Source: Geomicrobium sp. JCM 19039 (lineage in GTDB: Bacteria > Bacillota > Bacilli > Bacillales > Marinococcaceae). From it: DNA of 64,000 nucleotides. How positions within the stretch are numbered: position 1 is the stretch's first letter; the number at the start of each line of letters is the position of its first letter. The stretch is from NCBI RefSeq assembly GCF_000698145.1, contig NZ_BAXB01000014.1:46621-110620 (forward strand). Reading direction: 5' to 3'. Positions 46,684-57,512 of this stretch are shown here, one piece after another. The notes beneath the pieces are model-generated. The model made no database searches. It was not told where the DNA came from and saw nothing but the letters and a program-made list of their open reading frames with translations. The translations under genes were made by a program, and so were the position numbers.

Positions 46684-46706
46684 TATTTCCTAGGGGGGAA
46701 GGAACT

Positions 46707-48523
46707 ATGGAACTGGGTATTGGTGTGCTATCGATGTTGGCACTCTTACCGATTATTGTTGTTTTTGTGTTGATCGTTGCCTTGAATTGGTCGGCAAAGA
46801 AGGCAATGCCGGTCGCACTTATTTTAACCATTTTGCTTGCCATTTTCGTTTGGGGAGCAGAAACTGCGCAAGTGGGCGCAGCTGTGATCAACGGGATTGT
46901 TGCCGCTTTAGAAATTTTATTTATTGTTTTTGGGGCGATTCTTTTACTTAATACGCTCAAAGAAACAGGGGCATTGCAAACAATTCGATCTGGATTTACG
47001 AGCATTTCTCCAGACCGAAGAATCCAAGCCATAATTATTGCTTGGCTGTTCGGATCATTTATTGAAGGTTCTGCAGGGTTTGGAACGCCATCAGCGGTCG
47101 TTGCGCCACTTCTTGTTGCGATTGGATTCCCGGCAATGGCGGCGGTGTGTGCTGCACTCGTCATTCAAAGTACGCCGGTTTCTTTCGGGGCAGCAGGGAC
47201 CCCAATCCTTACAGGGGTAGGGTCTGGGCTTGGCGGACAAGACAACGTCATGGCCGCAATTGGTTCGATGCCTTACGACGACTACGTTTTTTCCATTGGA
47301 GCCCAAGTCTCTGTCATCCATGCGCTTGCAGGCATTTTGGTTCCTTTGTTAATGGTCGGGCTCATTACGCGATTTTTCGGAAAGAATCGTTCGTTCATGG
47401 AAGGGTTTAAAGTGTGGAAATTTGCAATATTCGCAAGTTTAGCCTTTACCGTTCCTTACGTCATTATTGCGCATACGCTAGGGCCTGAATTCCCATCGAT
47501 GCTTGGTGGACTGATTGGTTTGTTGATTGTTATCCCAGCAGCGAAAAAAGGATTTCTTCAGCCGAAAGAGGAAGATGTATTCCAATTTGAAGATCGAAAA
47601 TATTGGCAACCTGAATGGATCGGTTCGTTACAGGATGCTTCACTTAAAGAAATGACGGGAAAGAAGATGGGACTTTTGAGTGCCTGGTCACCGTATATTG
47701 TCGTCGCCGTATTGCTCGTGATCTCGCGGACGATCGAACCAGTGAAACAGTTTTTGCAGCAACCCGCGCTCACGCTTGAGTGGGCGAATATATTCGGTAC
47801 GTCGATTACAGCGGATGCATCACCACTATTTATCCCCGGGACAATATTTATTGTCGCGTCCGTATTTGCTTATTTTGCGCACTCTCTAAGTAAACGAAGA
47901 GGAGCGTACAAACAAGCATGGGTGGACACATCCAAAACGTGGGTGCAAGCCGCCGTTCCGCTACTGCTAGCGGTCCCGATGGCACAAGTGTTTATCAACT
48001 CAGGATCCGAAGTGTACGAGAGCATGCCGCTCGTCCTTGCCGAAGCGGCCAATACCGCAGTAGGCGACGTCTGGCCATTGTTTGCGCCCGTCATCGGTGC
48101 CTCGGCGCTTTCTTTGCAGGAAGTAATACGGTGAGCAACATGATGTTTGCCCTCTTCCAATTTGGAGCTGCTGAACAAATGGCTCTTGATGCGAGGGGAG
48201 CGGGAATTGTCGTTTCCTTGCAAGCTGTAGGAGGAGCGGCAGGCAACATGATCGCCGTGCACAACGTCGTTGCCGCAGCAGCTACGGTGGGTCTCATCGG
48301 AAAAGAAGGATTAGTCATAAGAAAAACCCTCATCCCGATGTTTTATTACGTCGGTGTGTGTGGCCTTATCGGAATGGGGCTCGTTGCGATGCATAGTGTA
48401 GGTGGTTTTAGCTTCTGGCTCATTGCCGCACCGCTCTTTGCCATCATTTACGTAATCGTTCTAAGCCGGATAAAAGGCAACCGACCGCCAAGTGTAGGCG
48501 GTGGAAGATCACTTGATACGTAA
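46707..48523 (+). CDS. glcA: L-lactate/glycolate permease (LctP/GlcA family), frame broken
   Basis: Membrane symporter with about 12-14 hydrophobic segments. The family signature is [32 protein letters not shown] and, near the C-terminus, [19 protein letters not shown] and [19 protein letters not shown]. One missing base near 48105 breaks the frame before GAFFAGSNT. The ATG at 46707 has GGGGGAAGGA upstream. Corrected length is about 606 residues. Next to malate synthase G and glycolate oxidase genes, glycolate is the likelier physiological substrate, although lactate is also carried by this family. Confidence 0.88.
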
Positions 48524-48530
48524 TGATGGA

Positions 48531-48565
48531 AAAGCCGCCTGAAGTTTCCAGGCGGCTTTTTTTAT
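48531..48565 (+). terminator. Terminator of the permease gene
   Basis: AAGCCGCCTG and CAGGCGGCTT form a stem followed by TTTTTTATTT, 8 bp past the stop. Confidence 0.88.
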
Positions 48566-48606
48566 TTGAATGGCCATGGTCGTGGGTGGGGGGAGGGAGG
48601 TCTCGC

Positions 48607-48680
48607 TAAGGCCCCATAGGGGCCGACAAGTTGCTAGGTCTTCAGGTTGGAATTTGCGCGAAACTAGGGCGCACAATTGA
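48607..48680 (+). repeat. Degenerate A-B dispersed repeat, copy 5
   Basis: GGCCCCATAGGGGCCGACAAG matches the end of the A part, followed by TTTGCGCGAAACTAGGGCGCA, resembling the ends of the B part. A partial copy, about 37 kb from the nearest full one. Confidence 0.5.
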
Positions 48681-48746
48681 CGAGCCCACACCGAGACCGG
48701 CGTGGGTTACAGCATCTATGCGGGTAAACCGGGCTGACCCTTCTTT

Positions 48747-50207
48747 TTACGAATGACTAGCCACGCTCCACGCCTCGCCGCTGCCGACAGCGCGTTTTAC
48801 TTCGCCGCAACGGGCGGGTTTGGGGAACTGTTTGTCGGGGTTCAGACGGTTATTCGGGTTGAAGACGGACCGCACTCGCAACTGGCGCTCAATTTCTTCA
48901 TCGGTGAAGACGAGGCTCATGTCTTCTTTCTTCTCAATGCCAACACCATGTTCACCGGTAATGGAGCCGCCGACGGCTGTGCAAGCGGCGAGTGTGCGGG
49001 AACCTACGTCAATGGCAAGCTCGGTTTCGCCTTCGTTCCTCGCATCAAATAAAATGAGTGGGTGCAAATTCCCGTCGCCAGCGTGGAATACGTTGGCAAT
49101 TCTGAGACCGGATTCGTCGCTAATTTTTTGAATGTCTTGCAATACTTCCATGAGTCGGCTCCTTGGGATGACCCCGTCTTGCACGAGATAATCCGGGGAG
49201 ATCGCGCCCATTGCGCCAAATGCCGTTTTTCGATTCGCCCACCATTTGCCCCGTTCCACATTATTTTTTGCAACTTTAATTTCGGTGACGTGGTTCTGTT
49301 TGCACACCGCAACCATTTCTTCGATCTGGCTCGTGATTCCTGCCCCGATGCCATCGACCTCCATGATGAGCACAGCTTTTAAACCTTCAGGATGACCGAC
49401 AGGTTTGGTGGCCGCCTCGACACCAACAATTGCAATTTCATCCATCATTTCAATCGCGGCTGGCACAATCCCGGCACTAATAATGTCCGATACCGCCTGA
49501 CATGCATCGTCGACCGTATCAAAATAAGCGAGGGCGGTTTCTTTTGCTTCAGGGTTTTTCAAGATGCGCACGGTGATGCTCGTGACGATGGCAAGTGTTC
49601 CTTCAGAGCCGGTCAGAAGACCGAGCAAATCATACCCCGGCATATCCGGAGCACCACCAAGTTCAAGAACTTCACCGTCATGCATAACGACCTCAAGACC
49701 GAGAATATGATTCGTTGTTACCCCGTATTTTAAACAGTGAGCCCCACCCGCATTCTCCGCAACATTCCCACCGATCGTACAACACGCTTGGCTTGAGGGG
49801 TCAGGCGCATAATAATACCCTCGATGGGAGATCGAATTCGATAGCTTCAAATTAATATACCCCGGTTGCACGACTGCCTCACGATTCTCGTAATCAACCG
49901 ACAGCAACCCCTTCATCCGGACGAGACTAATGATCACTTCCCCGCCATAAGGCGTTGCGCCCGCCACTCAACCCGTGCCAGCTCCCCTTGGAATAAATGG
50001 AATCTCATGCTTGTGAAGTAGCTTCACAACCTCTGAAACCTCTTCAGTCGTATGAGGAAAGACGACAGCGAGCGGCATACCCCGATAGACGGTCAGGCCA
50101 TCACATTCGTACGTACGCAAGTCTTCATCACGATAAAGGATGGCATCTTTTGGCAACACGTCACTTAACCATTTCACTAGCTCAGACTTTTCTATGACTG
50201 TGCTCAT
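48747..50207 (-). CDS. glcD: Glycolate oxidase FAD subunit GlcD, interrupted by one stop
   Basis: FAD-linked oxidase catalysing glycolate to glyoxylate. The PCMH-type FAD domain is seen in IPFIPRGAGTG and CTIGGNVAENAGGAHCLKYG, and the C-terminal domain has NVFHAGDGNLHP and GSITGEHGVGIEKK, the His/Glu active-site region. The two parts lie in the same frame, separated by a TGA at 49968-49970, where the family has LSGG. One lost T (GGTTTG to GGTTG) and one extra G (GGCGGC to GGCGGGC) would explain it. Corrected length is about 486 residues. Its ATG overlaps the glcF stop. Confidence 0.9.
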
Positions 50208-51534
50208 GTCGACTCCTCCTTCTCATATGCCCAATCGAGCAACTGCATCGTGTGTACAACGTTTTCGCTCCGACCGTATTTCTTTACGCCTAAGGCAATT
50301 TGCAGCATACAGCCAGGGTTACCCATCGAGATCATTTCAACGTTTTCTGGCACATCATCGATTTTACGTTTTAATAATCGGCCGGCCATATCAGGGTTCG
50401 TCAAGTTATAGATTCCTGCACTGCCACAGCAGCGATCCGCATCTGGAAGATGAACCATTTCTACACCTGGAATTTGCTCCAGCAGTTCACGAGGTTCATC
50501 CCATACTTGTTGACCGTGCGCGAGGTGGCAAGCGTCATGATAGGTGATTCTTTTGTTTATTTCTGCTTTTGGCGGCTCATAGCCATAATCATATAAATAT
50601 TTGGACACATCAATGACGCGTTCGGAGAATGCTTCTGCTTTCTCTCGGTATTCTTCGTCATTTTGGAGAAGTTCAGGGTATTCTTTAAGGGCGCAGCCAC
50701 AACCGGCGGCATTGACGACGATGTGATCTTCATTCATAAATGCATCGATGTTTTCTCGTGCAAGCTTTTTGCCCATCGCTCGGTCTCCGGCGTGTACATG
50801 GAGCGCACCACAACATTTCTGGTTCTTTGGAATGTGTACGTCATGCCCGTTTTTTTGCAGGACACGAACGGTTGCTTCATTCACATCGCTAAACATGACA
50901 TCCATAATACAGCCCGTAAACATGGCGGCGGATTGCTTGGCAGTTCCTTTCGCAGGCAATTGGTCTGGGTAGGTTTTAAGGACGGGCTTTCCAATTGGCG
51001 GCATAATGGCTTCCATATCACTCAAATGTTCGGGCAGTATACGAATGGCTCTCGTTTTGCGGACGGCAAATTGGACACCGCTTTTTTGGTACAGTTTCGT
51101 TAATGACCCGAGTGTATGCATTCGCTTTGTATGAGGAAAGATGCCGCGTAAGAAGAGTTTATTCAACAGTGCAGGAACCCTGTAAGTGGAACGGCCTGAC
51201 GTACTTGGCCTCTCGCTTCTTCAATGAGTGCGCCGACTTGAACACCGGCAGGGCATGCGGTTTCGCATGCGCGACAGTCCAGGCAAGTGAATACCGGGTC
51301 AGCAAAGGCTTCGTTCAGCTCGATTTCCCCTTTGGCAACAGCGACAATGGAATGAACACGTCCTCGAGGAGATTGGTGTTCGTGACCGAGCTCTTGGTAC
51401 GTAGGACAAGCTTCTAGACACATGCCACAATGAACACACGCAGAAAATTTGTCTTCATCAGGGGCGTCTTCCCACAAGTAATTTCCTTTCGGATTATCTG
51501 CTTTTTTCACGACTAATTCTGCTAGTTTTGCCAT
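50204..51534 (-). CDS. glcF: Glycolate oxidase iron-sulfur subunit GlcF, frame broken
   Basis: Carries electrons from GlcD/GlcE to the membrane. Two [4Fe-4S] motifs lie in the N-terminal part (CVHCGMCLEACPTYQE and CLDCRACETACPAGVQ); two CCG domains follow (CCGALHVHAGDRAMG and CCGSAGIYNLTNPD). One missing base near 51165 separates the ferredoxin part from the CCG part; correction gives about 443 residues. It follows glcE with no gap and overlaps glcD by ATGA, so the complex is made stoichiometrically. Confidence 0.92.
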
Positions 51535-52707
51535 TTACATTCCTCCTACAACACGTGTTGGACTAAGAATGGTGTCTGGGTCAAGTTGATGTTTAATACC
51601 TTCGAGCAGCCTCATGTAGGCAGGGGGCTCTCCCCATGGGGCGACCATTTTGCGAACGTCCAGCGGTGCATCGACGATCGTCGCATGGCCCCCAATGTGC
51701 TCAGCGTGGGTGCGCACGTTTTGGATCGCCCGGGTGACGTCGGCGGTGTCTCCGCTCAAGTAGATTCGACTCAGTCCGTGTGCAACACCGCCGTGAGCAT
51801 ACACATTAACATCGGTTAAGCGCTTACAATTTTGCAACACATCTAGGACGTGCATGTTTTTCGTTCCGACTTTTAGAATGATCGGGTCGTTGTGAGTAAA
51901 GGACAAATCGTTGAAAGATCGCCAATACGAGTGCACGTCTGTGCCGGTTCGTGTATCCACCGTGGCGCTGTTTGGAACGTGTGTATTGACCCATTCAATT
52001 TGCGCATGAACGGCTTCCTCAACATCCTCAAACGTAATCAACACGTCGCGAAGGTTGACCACTTCTAGTGTGACCGGCTCCATGTAGCTATTCAGAAGCT
52101 TGACGAGAAAAGATCTCATCGCATCTGGATCGCTAAACGTCACGACACATAAAGCAGTAAACTTAGGGATAGGTCGGAGTTTAAACGTACATTCGGTCAT
52201 AACCGAGTGTGCCCATTGAGCCGATAAAGAGTTTGTTCATATCATAACCGGCAACATTCTTCACGACTTTCCCTCCAGAACGAAGCACTTCCCCACTCGG
52301 GTGCGCCACTCGAAGACCGATCACATGGTCGCGCGCAGATCCGTATAGTGCACGTTTGGGTCCGCTATCATTACTCGCGATGACACCGCCGATTGTTGCA
52401 TCGGCAGGTCGGTAAGGTCAATCGGTATCATTTGTTTATACTCCGCAAGCTGGTCTTGCACTTCTTGAAAATTCGCACCCGGTTGAACGGTCACCGTCAT
52501 GTCCCCGGCAGAATGTTCTAGAATGCGATTCATATTTTTGAGAGACAATTCGATGTCAGCAGCTTCTGTGACGCCGCCAAAACCTCGTTTCGAACCATTA
52601 CCCGTTGGGATCACCGTCTCCTTTTTGGCTTGCGCTTCTTGCAATAGATGAACCACTTCTGCTTCAGATAGAGGTTCATAGCGTTTCTTCCCTTTATTGC
52701 CTTTCAT
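51535..52707 (-). CDS. glcE: Glycolate oxidase subunit GlcE, frame broken twice
   Basis: Second FAD-domain subunit of glycolate oxidase. Three segments in different frames give GNGSKRGFGG, then ATIGGVIASNDSGPKRALYGSARDHVIGLRV...GGKVVKNVAGYDMNKLFIGSMGTLG, then MTECTFKLRPIPK and the C-terminal IVDAPLDVRKMVAPWGEPP. Breaks are near 52400 (one base missing) and near 52203 (two missing or one extra). The ATG at 52707 overlaps the regulator's 3' end by 14 bp. Corrected length is about 391 residues. Confidence 0.88.
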
Positions 52708-53401
52708 TCGTTCGTCCTCCTTCCTGAATTGCCTCTTTCAATAACGTTTCAACATAGGTGAGGTGCATGTGCATGGCTTCTCTTGACCGTGTCGCGTCTC
52801 CTGCCTGAATCCACGCATACAGCTCGGTGTGCTGATCGTGAATGGCTTTCGTAAGTCCCGGGTCATTAGCAATTAATTGGTGACAATCTTGCAATGCTTT
52901 CTTTAAGCTCGTTGAGATTGATTCCAATAGTTGAACGAGCATGAGATTGCCTGTGCAGTTGGCGAGGGCGAGGTGAAAAGCATAATCCGCTTCCCAGCCA
53001 TCAGCGAGTAAAGAGTCGAGCTCCTTAAGCTGTGCTTCTGTTCGCATTTGTGCAGCTTCGAAAGCGATGCCAGCCTCAACAATCTTACGGACAGCAAACA
53101 ATTCGTGTACCGTTTGTTCGTTTGAAAGATTGAATTGAAAAGAGGGAAGTGGTTCGGTATCAGCGACAAATATTCCCTCACCTTGAACTATGGTAATGAG
53201 TCCTTTCCCTTTTAGACTCGTCAGCGCATCACGAACGGAAGAGCGGCTAACGGAAAACTGATCACACAGTTCGCGCGTCGAAGGAAGCTTCTCTCGTGGT
53301 TCATACATTTTCGACGTTATCCAACTTTCAATTTGCTCAGATACTTGCTCTGAAATTCTTTTTGTCATTATTTTCTGAACTTGAATGTGTTTCACCTCCA
53401 A
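52694..53401 (-). CDS. FadR-type GntR regulator (FCD domain)
   Basis: Intact 235-residue regulator. The winged helix (LPSTRELCDQFSVSRSSVRDALTSLKGKGLI, residues about 40-70) is typical GntR; the C-terminal FCD ligand domain shows the metal/acid-binding pattern WEADYAFHLALANCTGN and later His residues. It heads the glcEFD operon and probably senses glycolate or a related hydroxy acid, like E. coli GlcC. Confidence 0.88.
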   Translation of the reverse strand: MEVKHIQVQKIMTKRISEQVSEQIESWITSKMYEPREKLPSTRELCDQFSVSRSSVRDALTSLKGKGLITIVQGEGIFVADTEPLPSFQFNLSNEQTVHELFAVRKIVEAGIAFEAAQMRTEAQLKELDSLLADGWEADYAFHLALANCTGNLMLVQLLESISTSLKKALQDCHQLIANDPGLTKAIHDQHTELYAWIQAGDATRSREAMHMHLTYVETLLKEAIQEGGRTNERQ

Positions 53402-53789
53402 GAGGTCAGATGTATGATATGTGATTACATCATATACGAATGGCAGTCATTAAAGAAGGTGTTTGGCTAGACCTAATTGGAATAGGGGGTATGTATTTTA
53501 GTTATAAGCCGAAAAACTCTATTTTAAAAAAATATATACTGTAGAAATTTACTATTTCGCACAGATCTATTGTTACAATTTTTTTGTAATTCATTAGTTC
53601 TTGAGCAAATAATCTGACAAATAATGTTGACAAATTTCAGATAAATAACTATTATGTTGCTTAAGATAGAACAAAAAGAATGAATTTTTGAAAAGGAAAG
53701 CTGTTAAATACAAAAAATTGTAATCATCGAACAAAATTTAAATTTTTTGTTGTGAGGTGAACTGGATTAATTTAATTTGAGGTGAAAAT
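53402..53789. other. Divergent AT-rich promoter region
   Basis: Separates the glc operon (minus) from the dauR-like operon (plus). Contains the sigma-A promoter at 53627-53655. GTATGATATGTGATTACATC near 53412 is a weak inverted repeat close to the glc regulator start that might be its operator. Confidence 0.5.
53627..53655 (+). promoter_or_regulatory. Sigma-A promoter of the dauR-ridA-dpp operon
   Basis: TTGACA (53627-53632), 17-nt spacer, TATTAT (53650-53655): a near-consensus promoter, giving a leader of about 128 nt before the dauR-like gene. Confidence 0.7.
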
Positions 53790-54455
53790 ATGAATAGTGT
53801 AATTTTTGATCAAGCCATTCGCTCCGCAGAGATCATTCATAAGATGTTAGGCTCTAACTGCGAAGTTGTCGTCCATGATTTCAGTAACTTGGATGAGTCA
53901 TTAATTCATTCATCAGGGACACTCACGCAAAGAGATATCGGGTCGCCGGCAACGGATTTGGTATTAAAAGAGTTACAAAAACCGCCGGAAGAAGTAAAAG
54001 ACCTAGCCAATTACTCGACGACGTATGATGGAATTATAATGAAATCCTCGACCATCTTTTTAAGAGATATTGGGGGTCGGGTCGTTGGGGCGCTCTGCAT
54101 TAATCTAAATATTAGCAAGTTATCTTCATTGCAAGAAGAATTACAGCAATTTCTCTCTATTGAAGACGGAACAGAAGCAAACGAATCATTCTACTCAACA
54201 GTACATGATGTGATTGAAGAGATGGTGGAGAACGTTGTGAGCGAATTCAACAAAGGAATTGATCATTTAAGTATGGATGAGAAAGTGGATATCGTTCGAA
54301 GGCTCGATTACAAGGGAGCGTTTTTAATTAAAGGAGCCGTTGAATATTTAGCCCAATACTTAAACGTTTCTAAATTCACAATATACAATTATTTACAAAA
54401 AATAAAAACAGAAAAAGAGTATCATATCGGAAAAGGTGGATTGAATAATGGTTGA
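53790..54455 (+). CDS. DauR/YheO-like PAS-HTH regulator
   Basis: Intact 221-residue protein. An N-terminal YheO-like PAS domain (LGSNCEVVVHDFSNLDESLIHSSG to RDIGGRVVGALCINLNIS) is joined to a C-terminal HTH (FLIKGAVEYLAQYLNVSKFTIYNYLQKIK). The family includes DauR, the D-arginine utilisation repressor. It overlaps ridA by 8 bp and heads the operon, so it probably controls all genes to 63202. Confidence 0.85.
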   Translation: MNSVIFDQAIRSAEIIHKMLGSNCEVVVHDFSNLDESLIHSSGTLTQRDIGSPATDLVLKELQKPPEEVKDLANYSTTYDGIIMKSSTIFLRDIGGRVVGALCINLNISKLSSLQEELQQFLSIEDGTEANESFYSTVHDVIEEMVENVVSEFNKGIDHLSMDEKVDIVRRLDYKGAFLIKGAVEYLAQYLNVSKFTIYNYLQKIKTEKEYHIGKGGLNNG

Positions 54456-54831
54456 AGAAATTGTAACAGACGATGCACCAGCAGCAATTGGACCCTATGC
54501 CCAAGCGGTTAAAGCAGGGAATCTTTTATTTTTATCAGGTCAATTACCTATTGATCCAAACGATCAACAACTTGTACATAGAGAGGTTCGAACTCAAACC
54601 CGTCAAGTTTTAGCGAATATTAATTCAATCTTGAAATCACAACAAATGAAAATAACCAATCTCGTAAAAACAACAATATTTATTAATGATATGAACCACT
54701 TTCAAGAAATCAATGAAGAGTACAGTCAGTTTATGCAGGAACATCGTCCGGCAAGGTCTGCGGTAGAGGTAAGTCGTTTACCAAAGGACGTTCTTGTGGA
54801 AATAGAAGCAATTGCTGTTTTTGAAGATTAA
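54448..54831 (+). CDS. RidA-family 2-iminobutanoate/2-iminopropanoate deaminase
   Basis: Intact 127-residue Rid/YjgF protein that hydrolyses reactive imines released by PLP enzymes and amino-acid oxidases. Diagnostic: APAAIGPYAQAVKAGNLLFLSGQLPID, and the catalytic Arg region HRPARSAVEVSRLPKDVLVEIEAIA. Its place in the operon suggests that an amino acid is oxidised or deaminated in this pathway. Confidence 0.93.
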   Translation: MVEEIVTDDAPAAIGPYAQAVKAGNLLFLSGQLPIDPNDQQLVHREVRTQTRQVLANINSILKSQQMKITNLVKTTIFINDMNHFQEINEEYSQFMQEHRPARSAVEVSRLPKDVLVEIEAIAVFED

Positions 54832-54855
54832 ACCATTTTGAGAGGAGCATTACAA

Positions 54856-56454
54856 ATGAATAAACGATTCATGATGTCTTCTTTTCTTATCTTATCAGCA
54901 ATGACTGTCGCTGCATGTGCAGATCCAGAGCCTGAAAATGCAGTAACAGGAACAAATGAACAAGGTGATGAAGAGACGCCTGTGACAACTGAAGAAACGG
55001 AAAACTCTGTTAGCCTCGCCTGGAATTCACAGCCTCCAACTCTCGATCCACATGTCACAAACACGAATGTAGTAAGAGACTTAGCTCGACCAATTTTTGA
55101 GCAACTCGTAACCTTTGACGTAAGCTATGAGCCAATTCCAATGCTAGCGGACTCTTTTGAGGAGAATGAAGACGGAAGTGAAATTACCTTTTATTTAAGA
55201 GAAGGTGTTCTTTTTCATAATGATGAAGAAATGACCGCCGATGATGTTGTTGCATCAATGGAGAAGTGGCAGTCAGGTGGTGCACCGGCTGCTGCAATGG
55301 GCGATTCAACATGGGAAGAAATTGATGAGTATACCGTCAAACTTCACGTAGACGAGCCTTCCATCTCCGTAATGTACACACTTGCAGATGTGACTCAAGC
55401 TGCTGCGATCATGCCAAAAGAGATTATAGACAGCGCCGGCTCTACTGGTGTTGAACAATATATCGGGACAGGCCCGTTCCAGGTGGAGGACTGGGTGTAC
55501 GATTCTTATATTCAATTCTCTAAGTTTGATGATTATCAATCGTTAGATGGAGAACCTAATGGGTTAGGTGGAAAAAAAGAAGCCCTTGTTGATGATCTGT
55601 TTGTCTACTTCGTTGCAGATGATTCTACGAGAACAAATGGCATTATTACTGGAGAATATGACTATGCTTTTCAATTGCCGCAAGATAGCTACGATCAATT
55701 GGAAGGAGCAGATGGTATTGTCAATGATGTTTGGCCGTTTGGATTTCAAACATTAGTGTTTAATAAAGAAGGAATTTTCGGTGATCAGTCGTTAAGGTCA
55801 GCTGTGAATTATGGCTTGAATAATGAAGACCTTTTGGCATTAGCGTTCACTGATGAAACATTTTATGAAATGGAGCCTGCGTATATGAGACCAGAGCAGA
55901 CAAGCTGGTATACGCAAGCTGGTGAAGAACATTATGATGTGTATGATCTTGAGCAAGCTGAGCAGTTGCTAGATGAAGCGGGTTACAGCGGAGAAGAAAT
56001 AACAATTCTAACAAGTGAGGATTATAGCTACCACTATAACTCCGCTATTATTACCCAGCAAGCATTAGAAGACTTTGGGATGAATGCAACCTTAGATGCA
56101 ACAGACTGGGCAACGCTTTTAGAAAGAAGAGATCAAAAAGAAGGTTGGGACATATTCTTTACGCAATTTACAACTGTAGCTACACCGTTATCGTATCCGT
56201 TTTTGCATTCTGAAAATGAATACGCAGGCTGGACGAATAATGAAGAGATTGATCGGCATCTCGATGGTATTCGATATGCTGATTCACAAGATGAAGCAAC
56301 CGAACTGTTCGAAGATCTCCAACAAATCATTTGGGAAGACTTACCTGTTATTAACGTCGGTATGGTGAACTTTATCTCGAGTTATTCAGATGATATTGAT
56401 GGATATTCAGAATTTATGGGTCCGATCTTTTGGAATATGAGTATAGAAGAGTAA
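54856..56454 (+). CDS. Oligopeptide-type ABC solute-binding lipoprotein (SBP family 5)
   Basis: Intact 532-residue extracellular receptor. The signal peptide MNKRFMMSSFLILSAMTVAAC ends at the lipobox Cys, followed by an acidic linker; SBP_bac_5 features are SLAWNSQPPTLDPHVTNTNV and DGSEITFYLREGVLFHNDEEMTADDVVASM. The ATG at 54856 follows AGAGGAG. A hairpin after this gene may make the binding protein more abundant than the permeases. Confidence 0.93.
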   Translation: MNKRFMMSSFLILSAMTVAACADPEPENAVTGTNEQGDEETPVTTEETENSVSLAWNSQPPTLDPHVTNTNVVRDLARPIFEQLVTFDVSYEPIPMLADSFEENEDGSEITFYLREGVLFHNDEEMTADDVVASMEKWQSGGAPAAAMGDSTWEEIDEYTVKLHVDEPSISVMYTLADVTQAAAIMPKEIIDSAGSTGVEQYIGTGPFQVEDWVYDSYIQFSKFDDYQSLDGEPNGLGGKKEALVDDLFVYFVADDSTRTNGIITGEYDYAFQLPQDSYDQLEGADGIVNDVWPFGFQTLVFNKEGIFGDQSLRSAVNYGLNNEDLLALAFTDETFYEMEPAYMRPEQTSWYTQAGEEHYDVYDLEQAEQLLDEAGYSGEEITILTSEDYSYHYNSAIITQQALEDFGMNATLDATDWATLLERRDQKEGWDIFFTQFTTVATPLSYPFLHSENEYAGWTNNEEIDRHLDGIRYADSQDEATELFEDLQQIIWEDLPVINVGMVNFISSYSDDIDGYSEFMGPIFWNMSIEE

Positions 56455-56462
56455 TGAAAGCA

Positions 56463-56505
56463 GAGATTTACGATATCTGAATGTTTATCGTAAATCTCCT
56501 TTCTT
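56463..56505 (+). terminator. Partial terminator between binding protein and permease
   Basis: GAGATTTACGATA and TATCGTAAATCTC form a perfect 13-bp stem with a 10-nt loop, followed by CTTTCTTTT. Located inside the operon, it probably attenuates read-through into dppB, a common arrangement for ABC importers. Confidence 0.65.
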
Positions 56506-56535
56506 TTCGAGGACAGTTAAGGATGTGAGTACATA

Positions 56536-57486
56536 ATGAAAGCATACATTCTCAAAAGAATTTTATCAGTCATACCTGTTTTACTTGTTGTGGCAGTTGT
56601 TGTCTTTTTTATTATCCACTTAACACCTGGCGATCCAGCGGCTGTCATACTCGGTCCAGAAGCAACTCAACAGGACGTGGAACAGTTAAGAGAGAATTTG
56701 GGGTTGAATCTCCCAATCTATGAACAGTTCGTTACGTGGTTTTTCAATGTTCTAAGAGGAGATTTAGGTTGGTCGATTTATATGAATAAGCCAGTATTGA
56801 ACGCATTTTTTGACCAATTAGGCCCTACATTCTCATTAGCTATTTTATCCCAAGCTATCGCTATTCTTATCGCTATCCCAATGGGGATCATCGCAGCGAG
56901 TAGAAGAGGAACTTATCTTGATCGCTTAGTAATGAGTTTTTCGTTATTCGGCGTTTCGGTACCTAACTTTTTGTTGGCTCTACTATTAGTATTAATCTTT
57001 GCTGTACATTTCTCTCTATTGCCTGTTGCAGGGTACCAACCTCTTTCCGCCGGCGTTTTTGAGCATGTGCGTTACTTAATCTTGCCTGCAATTGCGCTCG
57101 GTGCAATTCAAGCAGCCTTAATATCAAGAGTAACAAGGTCATCCATGCTAGAAGTTCTCCATTCCAACTATGTAAAAACAGCTGTTGCAAAGGGAGCGAA
57201 AGAATCGGTCGTCGTCATTAAACATGCGCTAAAAAATGCTTTTATTCCAATTCTCACCGTTATTGGGCAAACGTTTGGTCAATTGATTGCAGGTGCAGTT
57301 GTCATTGAAACGGTATTTAATATTCCTGGCATTGGACAATTGATAATTAATGCAATTACGAGACGGGACTTCGAAGTGGTGCAAGGCTCTATTTTACTAA
57401 TTGCAACGTTTTATGTCGTCATTAATCTAGTTGTTGATTTAATGTACGGATTAATTGATCCAAGAGTGCGCCTTAATCGAAAGTAA
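56536..57486 (+). CDS. Peptide ABC transporter permease (DppB type)
   Basis: Intact 316-residue inner-membrane permease with six helices. It starts MKAYILKRILSVIPVLLVVAVVVFFIIHLTPGDPA and has the EAA loop YVKTAVAKGAKESVVVIKHALKNAFIPILTVIG, both classic for DppB/OppB. Confidence 0.93.
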   Translation: MKAYILKRILSVIPVLLVVAVVVFFIIHLTPGDPAAVILGPEATQQDVEQLRENLGLNLPIYEQFVTWFFNVLRGDLGWSIYMNKPVLNAFFDQLGPTFSLAILSQAIAILIAIPMGIIAASRRGTYLDRLVMSFSLFGVSVPNFLLALLLVLIFAVHFSLLPVAGYQPLSAGVFEHVRYLILPAIALGAIQAALISRVTRSSMLEVLHSNYVKTAVAKGAKESVVVIKHALKNAFIPILTVIGQTFGQLIAGAVVIETVFNIPGIGQLIINAITRRDFEVVQGSILLIATFYVVINLVVDLMYGLIDPRVRLNRK

Positions 57487-57512
57487 CTGCTAACGAAAAG
57501 AGAGGAAATGCT

